Shown: positions 22,746-34,843, counted from the first letter of the stretch. The stretch: 64,000 bases of DNA from Megaustenia siamemsis (GCA_032433765.1 JAVIAB010000124.1:79459465-79523464), one strand, 5' to 3'. The notes: generated by a model from the sequence alone, not told the origin. A program made the numbers and translations.

Positions 22746-23079
22746 AAGAATGATATTTTAATAAGGAAATCATTTAAAACTATAATTAAAGCATTCTAGC
22801 ATTGAATGTTATAGTTTGAGGTCTGGTTATAAAGCAAACCAGCCTCTAGGAGCATTACAACAATTATTTCTATAATAAGACATTCCATAAACTAGTAAAA
22901 CTTACATACAGATGACAAATATAAGAAAATAGTGGTGCAATAACCTTCCTCATGAAACTCACCTAACCCATGAACACTAAATGACTGATTTGATGTCAAA
23001 TGAAAAAAAAAATATGCTAAATTAAGTATTTTCACTACAAATAAAGTAATTATAGAAAAATTAAGATGAAGACAGAATT
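22746..23079. other. Unclassified AT-rich sequence
   Basis: Nothing recognised. Confidence 0.4.
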
Positions 23080-23870
23080 GCTGAGAGATTAAGATTTAGA
23101 CTTAGACAAAGAAATAATTTAACATCAGCAGCATTTAACATCTCTAGATAAAAGCTGCACAAACTACAGTATGAAAATTAACACAGCAAAAACAGAGGCT
23201 ATAAGAATAAGCAAATTAAGACACCCATTAAACATCAAGATCAAAGGTAAAGAAATAAAACAAGTAGAGGATTCAAGTATTTAGGCACAATGTTCACAGA
23301 AGATGGAAAACTAGACAGAGAAATTGACATGAGAATACAAAAAGCAAATGCTGTCACATACCAGCTTTCACCATTGCTAAGACATCCAAACATTTCTTTG
23401 CCAGCTAAACAACAAATAATAAATAGCATTTTCATACCAACTTTGTGCTATGAAAGTCAAACATGGACCCTTACTAAATCACATTTAAGAAAGATCAATA
23501 CATGTGAGATGCGTTGCTTGAGAAAAGTAACAAACAGCACAAGAAGAGATAGAATACCAAATGAAACCATAAGAAAAATAGTAGGAACAAAACCCTGCCA
23601 AGAATATATAGAACAACAACTTAAATGGTTTGGCCACCTGGTCAGAATGAATCCTTACCAATCACCATCAAGGGCGTTCTTCTCGAGAATGCATGGAAAA
23701 AGACCAAGAGGAAGACCCAGAAGAAGATGGATAGGTGCAGTGACAGAGACATGTAACAACAAAGGAAAATCACTAATTCAGACAATTCGAGCAGCACAAG
23801 AATGATAAATGATACAAACCACGACACCTTTTAGGTATCAGTGAAAGAGAAAAGAAGAAGAAGAGAAGAA
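23080..23870 (+). mobile_element. LINE 3' half, family E
   Basis: The longest family E copy. Frame 23290-23805 encodes MFTEDGKLDREIDMRIQKAN, NSIFIPTLCYESQTWTLTKS, LKWFGHLVRMNPYQSPSRA and RGRPRRRWIGAVTE; upstream codons (from 23100) continue in a broken frame. Ends in gaagaagaag. This is the post-catalytic C-terminus of an RTE-like reverse transcriptase. Confidence 0.85.
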
Positions 23871-23904
23871 AGAAATAATTTTGACGAATGAAGTTTCATA
23901 AGTT

Positions 23905-24278
23905 TAATTAGAGAAATCGCCAATCAACCACTAATATCTTCAGTAATAAAGAAAAGACGATGGTCATACGTTGGACATGTGATGAGAAGAGATAATAATC
24001 GAATAGCAAAGCAAGCCCTCATATGGGAAACAACAGGTAAAAGAAAAAGAGGAAGACCCAGGGAGACACTGAGAAGAACATTGATGAGAGAGGCAAGAGC
24101 AGCAGGAATCGGCTCCCTCAATGAGATAGAACTGCTTGCACAGAACAGAGACAGATGGCGAGATTTGATAAAATATCTTTAAAAGAAAACTGTTAGAACA
24201 AAAATTCATATAGGAGAAGGTGTATCTTGGTCTACGCCCTATGGGCCGGTTACGGCTCGAAAGGTCAATAGATAGATA
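23905..24278 (+). mobile_element. LINE 3' fragment, family A
   Basis: Encodes [40 protein letters not shown] and [20 protein letters not shown]. The 3' UTR has ccctatgggccggttacggc, then tcgaaaggtcaatagatag. Nearly identical to 45650-46000 and 47265-47620. Flanked by gaagtttcata. Confidence 0.9.
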
Positions 24279-24560
24279 GAAGTTTCATAAAAAAGTAAAG
24301 TACCCCCGTCACGACAAGTGGCGTATAGGGGAATATGGTGTTAGTGACCCTATATTTTATAGACCATCAGCACATGATTTTTGGGGTAATGTGGTCGGTA
24401 TTATGCCCGTGCTGCTTTACTTTCCCAGAAAAAAATCCTATACCCATTTAAGGCTGGGTGAACCTGGAAACCGTCGGTTGGGATCAAACCCCACCCCTTG
24501 TCCTTTGTAGTCCAGTTCACTAACCACTGAGCTATTGTGGCTCCGAAATGAAGTTTCATA
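24279..24560 (-). mobile_element. tRNA-derived SINE, family A, with target-site duplication
   Basis: The SINE occupies 24290-24549 in reverse. gaagtttcata at 24279 and 24550 are its flanks; the same motif at about 23890 is the left flank of the neighbouring LINE. Confidence 0.85.
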
Positions 24561-25035
24561 GGCACATAAAAACCACTTCTAGGAAAAAGTTCAACAGAGA
24601 TGGAGAAGACCAGGATGAATAACACAAATGGACAATACCACGTGAAGTTGAAGACCTACTGTTATCAGCAGATGATGAAATGACACTTGATCTGATCTAT
24701 CACACATTGTTGATTACAAAGAAACAGAAAGCTGTAGATAAAGAAAAATGGGAGGAGATTTATTTGGGGGTGCCAACTAATACTTTTATATGGACATTGG
24801 AAATGTTATAAACAAAAAAATGAATATTTTTGTTATACAGTCAGACACTTATATTGTGCCTCCTTCAATGTCATTTCCTCAACTGCTGTTGTAATACTTC
24901 AGCAACTCACAACAACAGCATGTTTCAATGATACTTCACTTTTAAATGTTGGCATCTAGAGAAGATTGGTCAGGTCAACACATTTGTTTTATAGATCAAT
25001 AGCAAGTAATGAGACAAAAACTTCAGTCTGAACTA
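24561..25035. other. Unclassified intergenic sequence
   Basis: No recognisable feature. Confidence 0.4.
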
Positions 25036-25440
25036 TGGTTATGGTTAGTTAAAGGCCCCAGTATCACTGCAAATGAATTAAAATCCATAATTGCTCAACC
25101 GCCCGTGCCAGTTGAATCATCCGCATCAAAACTCATCTCATTGAAGGACCCAAACAATGAAAGGCAGCTGCAGTCCCCACCATAGCACATGCCAAAAGAC
25201 ATAAGGCGTAATTGCACCGAAAGTGAATACAGCTGAACTGTCCTTCATCATCATTCATTATAAACAATCGGAATATTGAAACATGATCAGGATGGAAAAC
25301 ACAGCTCATGGTGTGCACAGAGCACTAAACTCAGTAGCTCTGGCAGCAAGCCGGACTTGCAATAAGAGCAAACTGCAACAGTTAACATTTTTCAGACTTA
25401 CCCTCAATGGTTCCTGTCACCTATCCAAAGTAGTTTGTAC
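25036..25440 (+). repeat. Dispersed repeat family D
   Basis: Full-length-like copy (about 400 bases): ggttatggtt..., tgctcaaccgcccgtgcca, cacatgccaaaagacataag, cagctcatggtgtgcacaga, gcaagccggacttgcaat and a tggttcctgtcacctatcc end. Confidence 0.75.
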
Positions 25441-25519
25441 TTGACCTCTTGTGTGACCATAAAGTTCACTTTTGAAATAGAATCTCTTGAATCATCAGTT
25501 AATGCTTTCTTCTTTTTCT

Positions 25520-25765
25520 TTTCTCCTCTTCACTGATACTAAAAAGGTGTCCTGGTTTATATCATTTGTCGTTCTTGAGCTGCTCGAGCTGTCTGAATTA
25601 GTGATTTTCCTTTGTTGTTACATGTCTCTATGACTGCATCTATCCATCTTCTTCTGGGTCTTCCTCTTAGTCTTTTTCCATGCATTCTCGAGAAGAACGC
25701 CCTTGATGGTGATTGGTGAGGATTCATTCTGACCAGGTGGCCCAACCATTTAAGATCAGTGAATA
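25520..25765 (-). mobile_element. LINE 3' fragment, family E (- strand)
   Basis: - strand encodes LKWLGHLVRMNPHQSPSRAF and RGRPRRRWIDAVIETCNNKG. Confidence 0.85.
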
Positions 25766-25917
25766 GAATCATGTATTATTAGAGTTGGCCAGATTTTGAT
25801 AGTTGTATACCTTCTGGTAATGTTTCTTCTCCTCATTTGGTGTATTTCTAAGTGGGCGCCTATAGTAACATTATTACACCATAGAGAGCACTTGTTTTTG
25901 TTTTGTTTGCATACAGG

Positions 25918-26142
25918 ACTTCAACAACCATTGAGTCCATGTTACACCTTCGGATGAAAGAGATGGGAGTTAAGATGAGCACAGCCAGAAACGATAAACT
26001 TAGTGGGCGTATAAGAAGACTTATCAACCAACACAGAACTGGAGTCATCAGCCGCTGGACACTGTGGGACTTGCTGAGGAGGGGATCTGAACACCTAAGG
26101 ACATGTTCGGAGTGCAACGATGATGACCCGCAAATAGCTCAA
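25918..26142 (+). mobile_element. LINE C-terminal end, family C
   Basis: Encodes KLSGRIRRLINQHRTGVISR, then WTLWDLLRRGSEHLRTCSEC and NDDDPQIAQ. Third copy of this LINE tail. Confidence 0.8.
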
Positions 26143-26294
26143 TTTGTTTACATACACCAGCAAAGCCCAAGGGACTGAATTTTGCATGAATATATTTTTT
26201 TCATATTTTCTACATGAGCAGCCATGTGCTCAGGTGTTTCTTGTCGCACAGGCAGATATACTCTGACATCAGAGGTACTCTCATTTTTTTTATT

Positions 26295-26880
26295 GTCAAG
26301 AGCTTTACTTGCCTGCATTCATCTGATAACTAAATGAATACACCGCTTCGTCATCCGCCCTTTAAAGGATGTTAAGTCAATGTTTATGCATTGTTTTGTG
26401 GTCTGCAGTAGAACTGTGATTATTTGCACCTTTTGGCCCAACACATCAGACTTTAGCACAATATTTTTGAGTACCGGGAACTTTCGCTTTTTGATCCCTA
26501 TCTGCTTGACCAGACTAGACAAAAGTAAAGTAAAGTACCCCCGGCACGCCAAGTGGTGTATAGGGAATATGGTGTTAGTGACCATAAATTTTACAGACCT
26601 TCGGCACATGATTTTTGGGGTTATGTGGTCGGTATTACGCCCGTGCCGCTTTACTTTCCCAGAAAAACATCCAGTACCCATTAAAGGCTGGGTCAACCGG
26701 AAGCCATCGATCGGGATCAAACTCTACCTCTTGTCCTTTGTAGTCCAGTTCACTAACCACTGAGCTATCGCGGCTCCCAGACTAGACAAGGTAATCTGTT
26801 TCTAGAGGCACCATGAAGAGGTGGAGGAGGGTCTTGATTGTTCTGGTTCACTGATCCTTGCACAAGGCATAGGCTTTGCT
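26295..26880. repeat. Dispersed repeat family E-rep, split by a SINE
   Basis: Shares catccgcc(t)ttaaagga, ggcccaacacatc, gaccagactaga, tttctagaggcacc and gaagaggtgga with 56230-56590 and 62320-62640. SINE A (26523-26777) interrupts it. Class unknown. Confidence 0.65.
26511..26789 (-). mobile_element. tRNA-derived SINE, family A, with target-site duplication
   Basis: SINE at 26523-26777; cagactagacaa at 26511 and 26778 is the duplicated target. B box on the - strand near 26710 (gtttgatcccg). Confidence 0.9.
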
Positions 26881-27860
26881 GCTGTGAGGCATCTTGCCTC
26901 TGTCGAGTTTTGATGCTTTGGGCAGATTTTTTCTTACCAATTTTGCCAAGGCAGAGGCCATTTTTAGCATACTCTTTTCTATTTCCAACTGCCAAGAGTT
27001 CTTTAAGGTGTGCAAAATGCTCGTTACCTCCTGTTTTTCCCCATTATCAGAGAGAGACATTAGATCACATTATCAGAGAGAGACATTAGATCACATTATC
27101 AGAGAGAGACATTAGATCACATTATCAGAGAGAGACATTAGATCACATTATCAGAGAGAGACATTAGATCACATTATCAGAGAGAGACATTAGATCACAT
27201 TATCAGAGAGAGACATTAGATCACATTATCAGAGAGAGACATTAGATCACATTATCAGAGAGAGACATTAGATCACATTATCAGAGAGAGACATTAGATC
27301 ACATTATCAGAGAGAGACATTAGATCACATTATCAGAGAGAGACATTAGATCACATTATCTGAGAGAGACATTAGATCACATTATCTGAGAGAGACATTA
27401 GATCACATTATCTGAGAGAGACATTAGATCACATTATCAGAGAGAGACATTAGATCACATTATCAGAGAGAGACATTAGATCACATTATCAGAGAGAGAC
27501 ATTAGATCACATTATCAGAGAGAGACATTAGATCACATTATCTGAGAGAGACATTAGATCACATTATCAGAGAGAGACATTAGATCACATTATCTGAGAG
27601 AGACATTAGATCACATTATCAGAGAGAGACATTAGATCACATTATCTGAGAGAGACATTAGATCACATTATCTGAGAGAGACATTAGATCACATTATCAG
27701 AGAGAGACATTAGATCACATTATCCAGAGACCAGGGGAGGGTGAAGCCACAAAGAGACTGTTGATTTGATTTTTGAAAAATTCCTACCGCATGTGGTGTG
27801 ATTTGAACTCAGGACCTTCTTGTCCAGAGGCAGACATCTTACCTCTAGATCACCCACAGA
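26880..27860 (-). mobile_element. tRNA-derived SINE, family C, containing a 26-bp minisatellite
   Basis: On the - strand the head at 27860-27780 is tRNA-like: tctagaggtaagatgtctg and B-box-like gagttcaaatcac. The body then continues left of the minisatellite (tgcaaaatgctcgttacctc, attttgccaaggcagagg). Copies at 28805, 41455 and 41830 have the same layout without this array. Confidence 0.8.
27043..27724. repeat. 26-bp minisatellite inside SINE C, about 26 copies
   Basis: Unit attatcagagagagacatta plus gatcac; tagatc repeats every 26 bases (27061, 27087). Units are near identical; the only frequent variant is tcagag/tctgag. Confidence 0.95.
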
Positions 27861-28804
27861 GTTGGCAGTATTGTGGGAGGGTTTCTCAGAAAACAATGTC
27901 AATATTGATATCTTGAAGAGGCATTTTGAGAGAATCTTTGAAATGTTTCTTCTGTAAACTTGCTGGCCTTTGCAGAGCTCATTGTACAAATACTGTTTTA
28001 ACCCTTAACTATGATGCCTATCTGTGAGTGACTTGTTTACAATACTGTAGTAAAAATTACTACTACTTAAATGTAACATTGGGTACTCTAAAAAATTGTA
28101 TTTTCTCTGAACTTTTGACACACAGCTGTGTTTTCACACTAGGTGAGACATGGGGACTTGGATTTCTTGACTCAGGTTGATTTATGACCTGAATTTGACC
28201 TCATGGACTGGACAAGTTATAATTTCTATCAGTACAGTCGCTGTTGATCTGTCAGCATGTGCGGCTACCACAGTGTTATTTGCTGTTTTCTGAGTTATAA
28301 AGGGTTGTTTTGATGTCGGCGACAACAGAGGAAAGTTCCCCGGTCACAGCAAAAGAAAAGAAAAGAAAGGAAAAACAACAAATTTCTTAAAAACTGGCAA
28401 TTTTTTTGTTTCACATTATACAAGATCATATCTCATGTAATGGAGGAAAAATAAAATTCCTACATTAATAAAAACAAACCCAACACTCAGAGGTCACAGG
28501 ACATAGTAATTAAGAAGGCATGCTGAAGGTGGATGATGTTTGACTACAGCAAAATGTACAATTTGTATTTTGATGCTGTAATATTTAGGACGGTATTGTT
28601 ATCTGAGGTTAAGATGAGTTATTTTGATGTGAAGTCATTATCTCGTGCCCATTTTGTTTGGACTTTTTTGCAACAGTACGTTGCAAAATGATGGGTTCAT
28701 GAGGGTGTCAGTGTCTGGTTTTTCTTCTTCATCAGCGTTCATCCACTGATAGGGCATGGAGTGCTGTGTTGCTAGTTTACAGCAAGCTATGATATCTCTT
28801 GGCC
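27861..28804. other. Unclassified intergenic sequence
   Basis: Mostly AT-rich. I see no gene or known repeat here. Confidence 0.4.
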
Positions 28805-29965
28805 CAAATCATCCATCTTCAACATGGTCAGATTTTAAATGCTTAACAATTTTGCCCAGGTAGTGGCCATTTTGGCCAACTCATTTTCATTTTTCTGGTA
28901 ACTACCAATGGTTTATTAACATGTGCAGAGTGCACAAGAAACTCTTGTTTTTGCAATTTTCTGAAAAGGGTACACATCAATCTCACAGCCAGATACTGAG
29001 GGCAGGTAAAGCCACACAGAAACCATGGACTCAAAGAAAAGAATTCATACTGCCTTTGACAAGACTCAAAACACGCAAAGAAAAGAATTCATACTGCCTT
29101 TGGCAAGACTCAAAACACGCAAAGAAAAGAATTCATACTGCCTTTGGCAAGACTCAAAACACGCAAAGAAAAGAATTCATACTGCCTTTGGCAAGACTCA
29201 AAACACGCAAAGAAAAGAATTCATACTGCCTTTGGCAAGACTCAAAACACGCAAAGAAAAGAATTCATACTGCCTTTGGCAAGACTCAAAACACGCAAAG
29301 AAAAGAATTCATACTGCCTTTGGCAAGACTCAAAACACGCAAAGAAAAGAATTCATACTGCCTTTGGCAAGACTCAAAACACGCAAAGAAAAGAATTCAT
29401 ACTGCCTTTGGCAAGACTCAAAACACGCAAAGAAAAGAATTCATACTGCCTTTGGCAAGACTCAAAACACGCAAAGAAAAGAATTCATACTGCCTTTGGC
29501 AAGACTCAAAACACGCAAAGAAAAGAATTCATACTGCCTTTGGCAAGACTCAAAACACGCAAAGAAAAGAATTCATACTGCCTTTGGCAAGACTCAAAAC
29601 ACGCAAAGAAAAGAATTCATACTGCCTTTGGCAAGACTCAAAACACGCAAAGAAAAGAATTCATACTGCCTTTGGCAAGACTCAAAACACGCAAAGAAAA
29701 GAATTCATACTGCCTTTGGCAAGACTCAAAACACGCAAAGAAAAGAATTCATACTGCCTTTGGCAAGACTCAAAACACGCAAAGAAAAGAATTCATACTG
29801 CCTTTGGCAAGACTCAAAACACGCAAAGAAAAGAATTCATACTGCCTTTGGCAAGACTCAAAACACGCAAAGAAAAGAATTCATACTGCCTTTGGCAAGA
29901 CTCAAAACACATGACCTTCTTGTACAGAGGCTGGCATCTTACTTCTAGACCACCCAGTTCCACAT
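28805..29965 (-). mobile_element. tRNA-derived SINE, family C, containing a 44-bp minisatellite
   Basis: Left part 28840-29030 matches the SINE C body (ttttgcccaggtagtggcca, aacatgtgcagagtgcacaa, gggcaggtaaagccacacag). The right part 29910-29965 is the head (gaccttcttgtacagagg, catcttacttctagacca). The array replaces the segment between them. Confidence 0.8.
29032..29912. repeat. 44-bp minisatellite inside SINE C, 20 near-identical copies
   Basis: gaattc begins each unit from 29041 to 29877 at a strict 44-base spacing. The only clear variant is in the first unit (tttgac for tttggc). No stop exists in any of three frames, so a 365-residue frame crosses it; this is a by-product of the repeat. 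Confidence 0.97.
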
Positions 29966-30777
29966 CTGGTACTTTATCCTGTCAATCTTTTCTATGCAAC
30001 ACAAATTGTAAAAAATGAACCAATACAAGCATAACTCTGAGAAATATTCATTACCATACTATCAACAATTACAAGTTTTCAACCAACTAAAAATCCTGAT
30101 TCTTTTTAGGAGCATATGTCATAGACAAGGTCTCTCCAGGCATCTTTATTTTTGGACATTTCCTCTGCTGCAATCCAGTCTAAGCCAATGTTCTTTTGGA
30201 TTTCAATGGTTTCTCTTGTGCATGTATTCATGGGCCTTCCCTTTTCGTGTGGGTTTCATGATAGTGCCTGTGTTAAATACAAGCTTGACTATGATTATTA
30301 TATCAAGACAATACCGTGATTCAGTTACAAAACAAAATGATTTAACAAAAATATAGTTGAGTTATATAAAGAGAATGAAAACTATGAAGAGATGTAAATA
30401 AATTGGCCAACATTTTAATTCATATTTTCAAGCTGAAACAGGTTCTAAAATTGAAGTACCAAGGAACCATTTTCATTCATGATTAAAGATTAAATAAAGA
30501 AAATAAAAAAACACTACTTTACTGCGTTGTTGATGGATAAGTGACCAAGAGTTGTGAGATACCAACAGTCATCAATACTCAAACACATAAATATCAAGTA
30601 GATAATTTTAAAAAAAGATAAATAGTGTGTTATTATAAAATAAATTCTCTGCCAGCTCTTTGTTACCAAGGCCAAACAAAGTCCCTTTCTAAGGCACAAG
30701 GTAAAAACAATTACAACTTGCGAGGTCAGTTGCTAGAGACTCACAAATGTCACTAGGAAAGATGAAATAAGAAAAAG
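29966..30777. other. Unclassified intergenic sequence
   Basis: AT-rich; the open frame 30015-30356 has no recognisable domain. Confidence 0.4.
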
Positions 30778-31000
30778 TGTAGGAACCACACATCAAATAC
30801 AAATAGCAAAAAGTGTAGGAACTACACATCAAATACACATAACAAAAAGTGTAGGAACCACACATCACATACACAGAACAAAAAGTGTAGGAACCACACA
30901 TCAAATACACATAACAAAAAGTGTAGGAACCACACATCACATACACAGAACAAAAAGTGTAGGAACCACACATAAAATACACATAACAAAAAGTATAGTG
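30776..31000. repeat. 36-bp minisatellite, about 6 copies
   Basis: Unit includes aaaaagtgtaggaaccacac; agga motifs at 30781 and 30817 fix the period at 36. Confidence 0.9.
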
Positions 31001-31039
31001 GTACTAATCCTGTTAACACTGCAGACAGCTCCCAACAGT

Positions 31040-34000
31040 TTCTGAACCCTTGATGGTTGTGTGGTTAGTGCCCTCACTACTGATCAGACTGTACCATCGA
31101 TGGCTGTGTGGTTAGTGCACTCACTACTGACCAGACTGTAGCATTGATGGCTGTGTGGTTAGTGCACTCACTACTGACCAGACTGTAGCATTGATGGCTG
31201 TGTGGTTAGTGCACTCACTACTGATCAGACTGTACCATCGATGGCTGTGTGATTAGTGCACTCATTACTGACCAGACTGTAGCATTGATGGCTGTGTGGT
31301 TAGTGCACTCACTACTGACCAGACTGTAGCATTGATGGCTGTGTGGTTAGTGCACTCACTACTGACCAGACTGTAGCATTGATGGCTGTGTGGTTAGTGC
31401 ACTCACTACTGATCAGACTGTACCATCGATGGCTGTGTGATTAGTGCGCTCACTACTGACCAGACAGTACCATTGATGGCTGTGTGGTTAGTGCATTCAC
31501 TACTGACCAGACTATAGCATTGATGGCTGTGTGGTTAGTGCACTCACTACTGACAAGACTGTAGCCTTGATGGTTGTGTGGTTAGTGCACTCACTAGTGA
31601 CCAGACTGTAGCATTGATGGTTGTGTAGTTAGTGCACTCACTAGTGACCAGACTGTAGCATTGATGGTTGTGTGGTTAGTGCACTCACTAGTGACCAGAC
31701 TGTAGCATTGATGGTTGTGTGGTTAGTGCACTCACTAGTGACCAGACTGTAGCATTGATGTTAGTGTAGTTAGTGCACTCACTAGTGACCAGACTGTAGC
31801 ATTGATGTTAGTGTAGTTAGTGCACTCACTAGTGACCAGACTGTAGCATTGATGGTTGTGTGGTTAGTGCACTCACTAGTGACCAGACTGTAGCATTGAT
31901 GGTTGTGTAGTTAGTGCACTCACTACAGACCAGACTGTATCCTTTGTTGTGTAGTTAGTGCAGTCACTACTGATCAGACTGTATCCTTGGTTGTGTAGTT
32001 AGTGCACTCACTACCGATCAGACTAGAGCCTTAATGGTTGTGTGGTTAACATGCTCGCTACTGACAAAACTGTAACCCTGGTGGTTAGTGCACTCACTAT
32101 GGACCCGCCTGTAGCCCTGGTGGTTGTGTGGTTAGTACACTCACTACTGACCCGCCTGTAGCCCTGGTGGTTGTGTGGTTAGTACACTCACTACTGACCC
32201 GCCTGTAGCCCTGGTGGTTGTGTGGTTAGTGCACTTACTACTGACCCACCTGTAGCCCTGGTGGTCGTGTAGTTAGTGCACTCACTATTGACCCACCTGT
32301 AGTCCTGGTGGTTGTGTGATTTATGTGCTCACTACGAAGCAGACTGTAGCTTGATGGTTGTATGGTTAGTGCACTGACTACTGATCAGTCTGTAGCCCTG
32401 ATTGTGTAGTTAGTGCACTGACTACTGATTAAACTGTAGCCCTGATTGTGTAGTTAGTGCACTGACTAATGATTAAACTGTAGCCCTGATTGTGTAGTTA
32501 GTGCACTGACTACTAACCAGACTATCCTTGATGTGTAGTTAGTGCACTCACTACTGATTACACTGTACCCTTAATGGTTGTGTGGTTAGTCCACTGACTA
32601 CAGATCAGCCTGCAGCCTTGATGGTTGTGTGGTTAGTGCACTGGCTACTGATCAGACTGTAGCCTTGGTTGTGTGATTATTGCACTCACTACTGACCAGA
32701 CTGTAGCCTTGGTTATGTTGTTCGTGCACTCACTACTGATCAGACTGTAGCCTTGGCAGCTGTGTAGTTATTACACTTACTACTGACAAGACTGTAACCT
32801 TGGTAGCTGTGTGGTTATTACACTCACTACTGATAAGACTGTAGCCTTGGTAGCTGTGTGGTTATTACACTCATTACTGACCAGACTGCAGCCTTGGTAG
32901 CTGTGTGGTTATTACACTCACTACTGATCAGACTGTAGCCTTGGTAGCTGTGTAATTATTACACTCACTACTGACGAGACTGTAACCGTGGTAGCTATGT
33001 GGTTATTACACTCACTACTGATCTAACTGTAGCCTTGGTAGCTGTGTGGTTATTACACTCACTACTGATCAGACTGTAGCCTTGGTAGCTGTGTGGTTAT
33101 TACACTCACTACTGATCAGACTGTAGCCCTAGTGGTTGTGTGGTTAGTACACTCACTACTGACCCGCCTGTAGCCCTAGTGGTTGTGTGGTTAGTGCACT
33201 CACTACTGACCCACCTGTAGTCATGGTGGTTGTGTGGTTAGTGCACTCACTACTGACCCACCTGTAGTCCTGGTGGTTGTGTGTTTTATGTGCTCACTAC
33301 GAAGCAGACTGTAGCTTGATGGTTGTATGGTTAGTGCACTGACTATTGATCAGACTGTAGCCCTGATTGTGTAGTTAGTGCACTGACTACTGATCAGACT
33401 GTAGCCCTGATTGTGTAGTTAGTGCACTGACTACTGATCAGACTGTAGCCCTGATTGTGTAGTTAGTGCAATGACTAATGATTAAACTGTAGCCCTGATT
33501 GTGTAGTTAGTGCACTGACTACTAACCAGACTATCCTTGAAGTGTAGTTAGTGCACTCACTACTGATTACACTGTACCCTTAATGGTTGTGTGATTAGTC
33601 CACTGACTACAGATCAGCCTGCAGCCTTGATGGTTGTGTGGTTAGTGCACTGGCTACTGACCAGACTGTAGCCTTGGTTGTGTGATTATTGCACTCACTA
33701 CTGACCAGACTGTAGCCTTGGTTATGTTGTTCATGCACTCACTACTGATCAGACTGTAGTCGTGGCAGCTGTGTAGTTATTACACTCACTACTGACCAGA
33801 CTGTAGCCTTGGTAGCTGTGTGGTTATTATACTCACTACTGATCAGACTGTAACCTTGGTAGCTGTGTGGTTATTACACTCACTACTGATCAGACTGTAG
33901 CCTTGGTATCTGTGTGGTTATTACACTCACTACTGATCAGACTGTAGCCTTGGTAGCTGTGTGGTTATTACACTCACTACTGACCAGACTGTAGCCTTGG

Positions 34001-34190
34001 TTGTGTTTGTGCACTCACTACTGACCAGACTGTAGCCTTGGTAGCTGTGTGGTTAGTGTGTTGACTACTGACAACACTAGCCTTGGTGGCTGTGTGGTTA
34101 ATACACTCACTACTAATAAGACCATACCCCTGTTGGTTAGTGCACTCACTATTGACACACCTGTAGTCCTGGTGGTTGTATGGTTAATAC
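31040..34190. repeat. ~48-bp minisatellite, about 3.1 kb, tRNA-SINE-like unit
   Basis: Around 65 variable units of the form gatggctgtgtggttagtgc + actcactactgaccagactg. Subtypes occur in blocks (ttggtagctgtgtggttatt around 32750-33960; cctgattgtgtagttagtgc around 32400 and 33360), and the block order near 32090-32750 is repeated at 33120-33760. Resemblance to a SINE A head is covered in the findings. Confidence 0.92.
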
Positions 34191-34194
34191 TACT

Positions 34195-34420
34195 GACTGA
34201 CTAGATGGTTCCAAGTTCAGTTCTCAGAGGTGGTAAATTTTTTGCTCAGACCAACATGTCTTTGTGGTTTATCAACCTCAGAAAATTTGTACCAGAGATT
34301 TTTGTCTGGGAAAGTAGGGAGGCCTGGTGCAATACTGACCACATCACCTGTTTTAAAAATGTGTTGTTGATTATTGAAAACTGTTGACACTAGCACCATA
34401 TTACTTATTTTAAAGCTCAA
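34195..34420 (+). mobile_element. Degenerate SINE A-like body next to the 48-bp array
   Basis: ttttgtctgggaaagtaggg, aatactgaccacatcacc, gttgacactagcaccatatt line up in order with the SINE A body (tttttctgggaaagtaaagc, taataccgaccacattacc, actaacaccatattcc). No tRNA head follows; the array takes its place. Confidence 0.6.
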
Positions 34421-34644
34421 GATATGAAAGGAACTATTGACCTTTTCTACCCTCAATAGTTGATTATATGGCTTCAGGCTACAAGGAAGACCAAGAGTCA
34501 GAAGGACAATATCACAGTTATCCTGCACTTGTTTGGGCTAACATTAACCAATGTGAAACACTTAACACCACGCATGGATAGCTCAAGACAAGAAGTCGAA
34601 AACTGACAACATTATTAATCATCGGGCATATATTGAGCATAGAT

Positions 34645-34843
34645 CTACAAACAATTTTCATCCCCAGAACTGCTTTCCCTTCTCTCAGTTGTATCCCTTT
34701 CATCTTCATCTCCAGAAGTCGATATCCGCTCTTCTGCAGTGTCATTGTAGATACAGTCATCTTCCTCAGCATCAAAGTATTTCTCCTCTGCATCATGAGT
34801 GACAATGTCTAGAGAATCAAAGTCTGTGTTGTTGTCCACTTTG
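34645..34843 (-). CDS. CCDC97: CCDC97, terminal exon 5
   Basis: Last exon: one base, 65 codons and the stop at 34645-34647. Acceptor ttctggatag on the - strand. The join with exon 4 reads DYFDYSKVDNNTDFDSLDI, followed by EEKYFDAEED. This is the hallmark C-terminal block of CCDC97 proteins (DFDYxxVDxNxDFDxLDI...EERYFDxEE). The tail after it is acidic and Ser-rich and ends ENCL. It is the best-conserved end of the family's C-terminal domain. Confidence 0.93.

Noticed and set aside
28921..30018. A 365-residue frame with 44-residue repeats
   Set aside because: The same peptide appears in three overlapping frames because the 44-base unit has no stops; the sequence is a minisatellite in a SINE.
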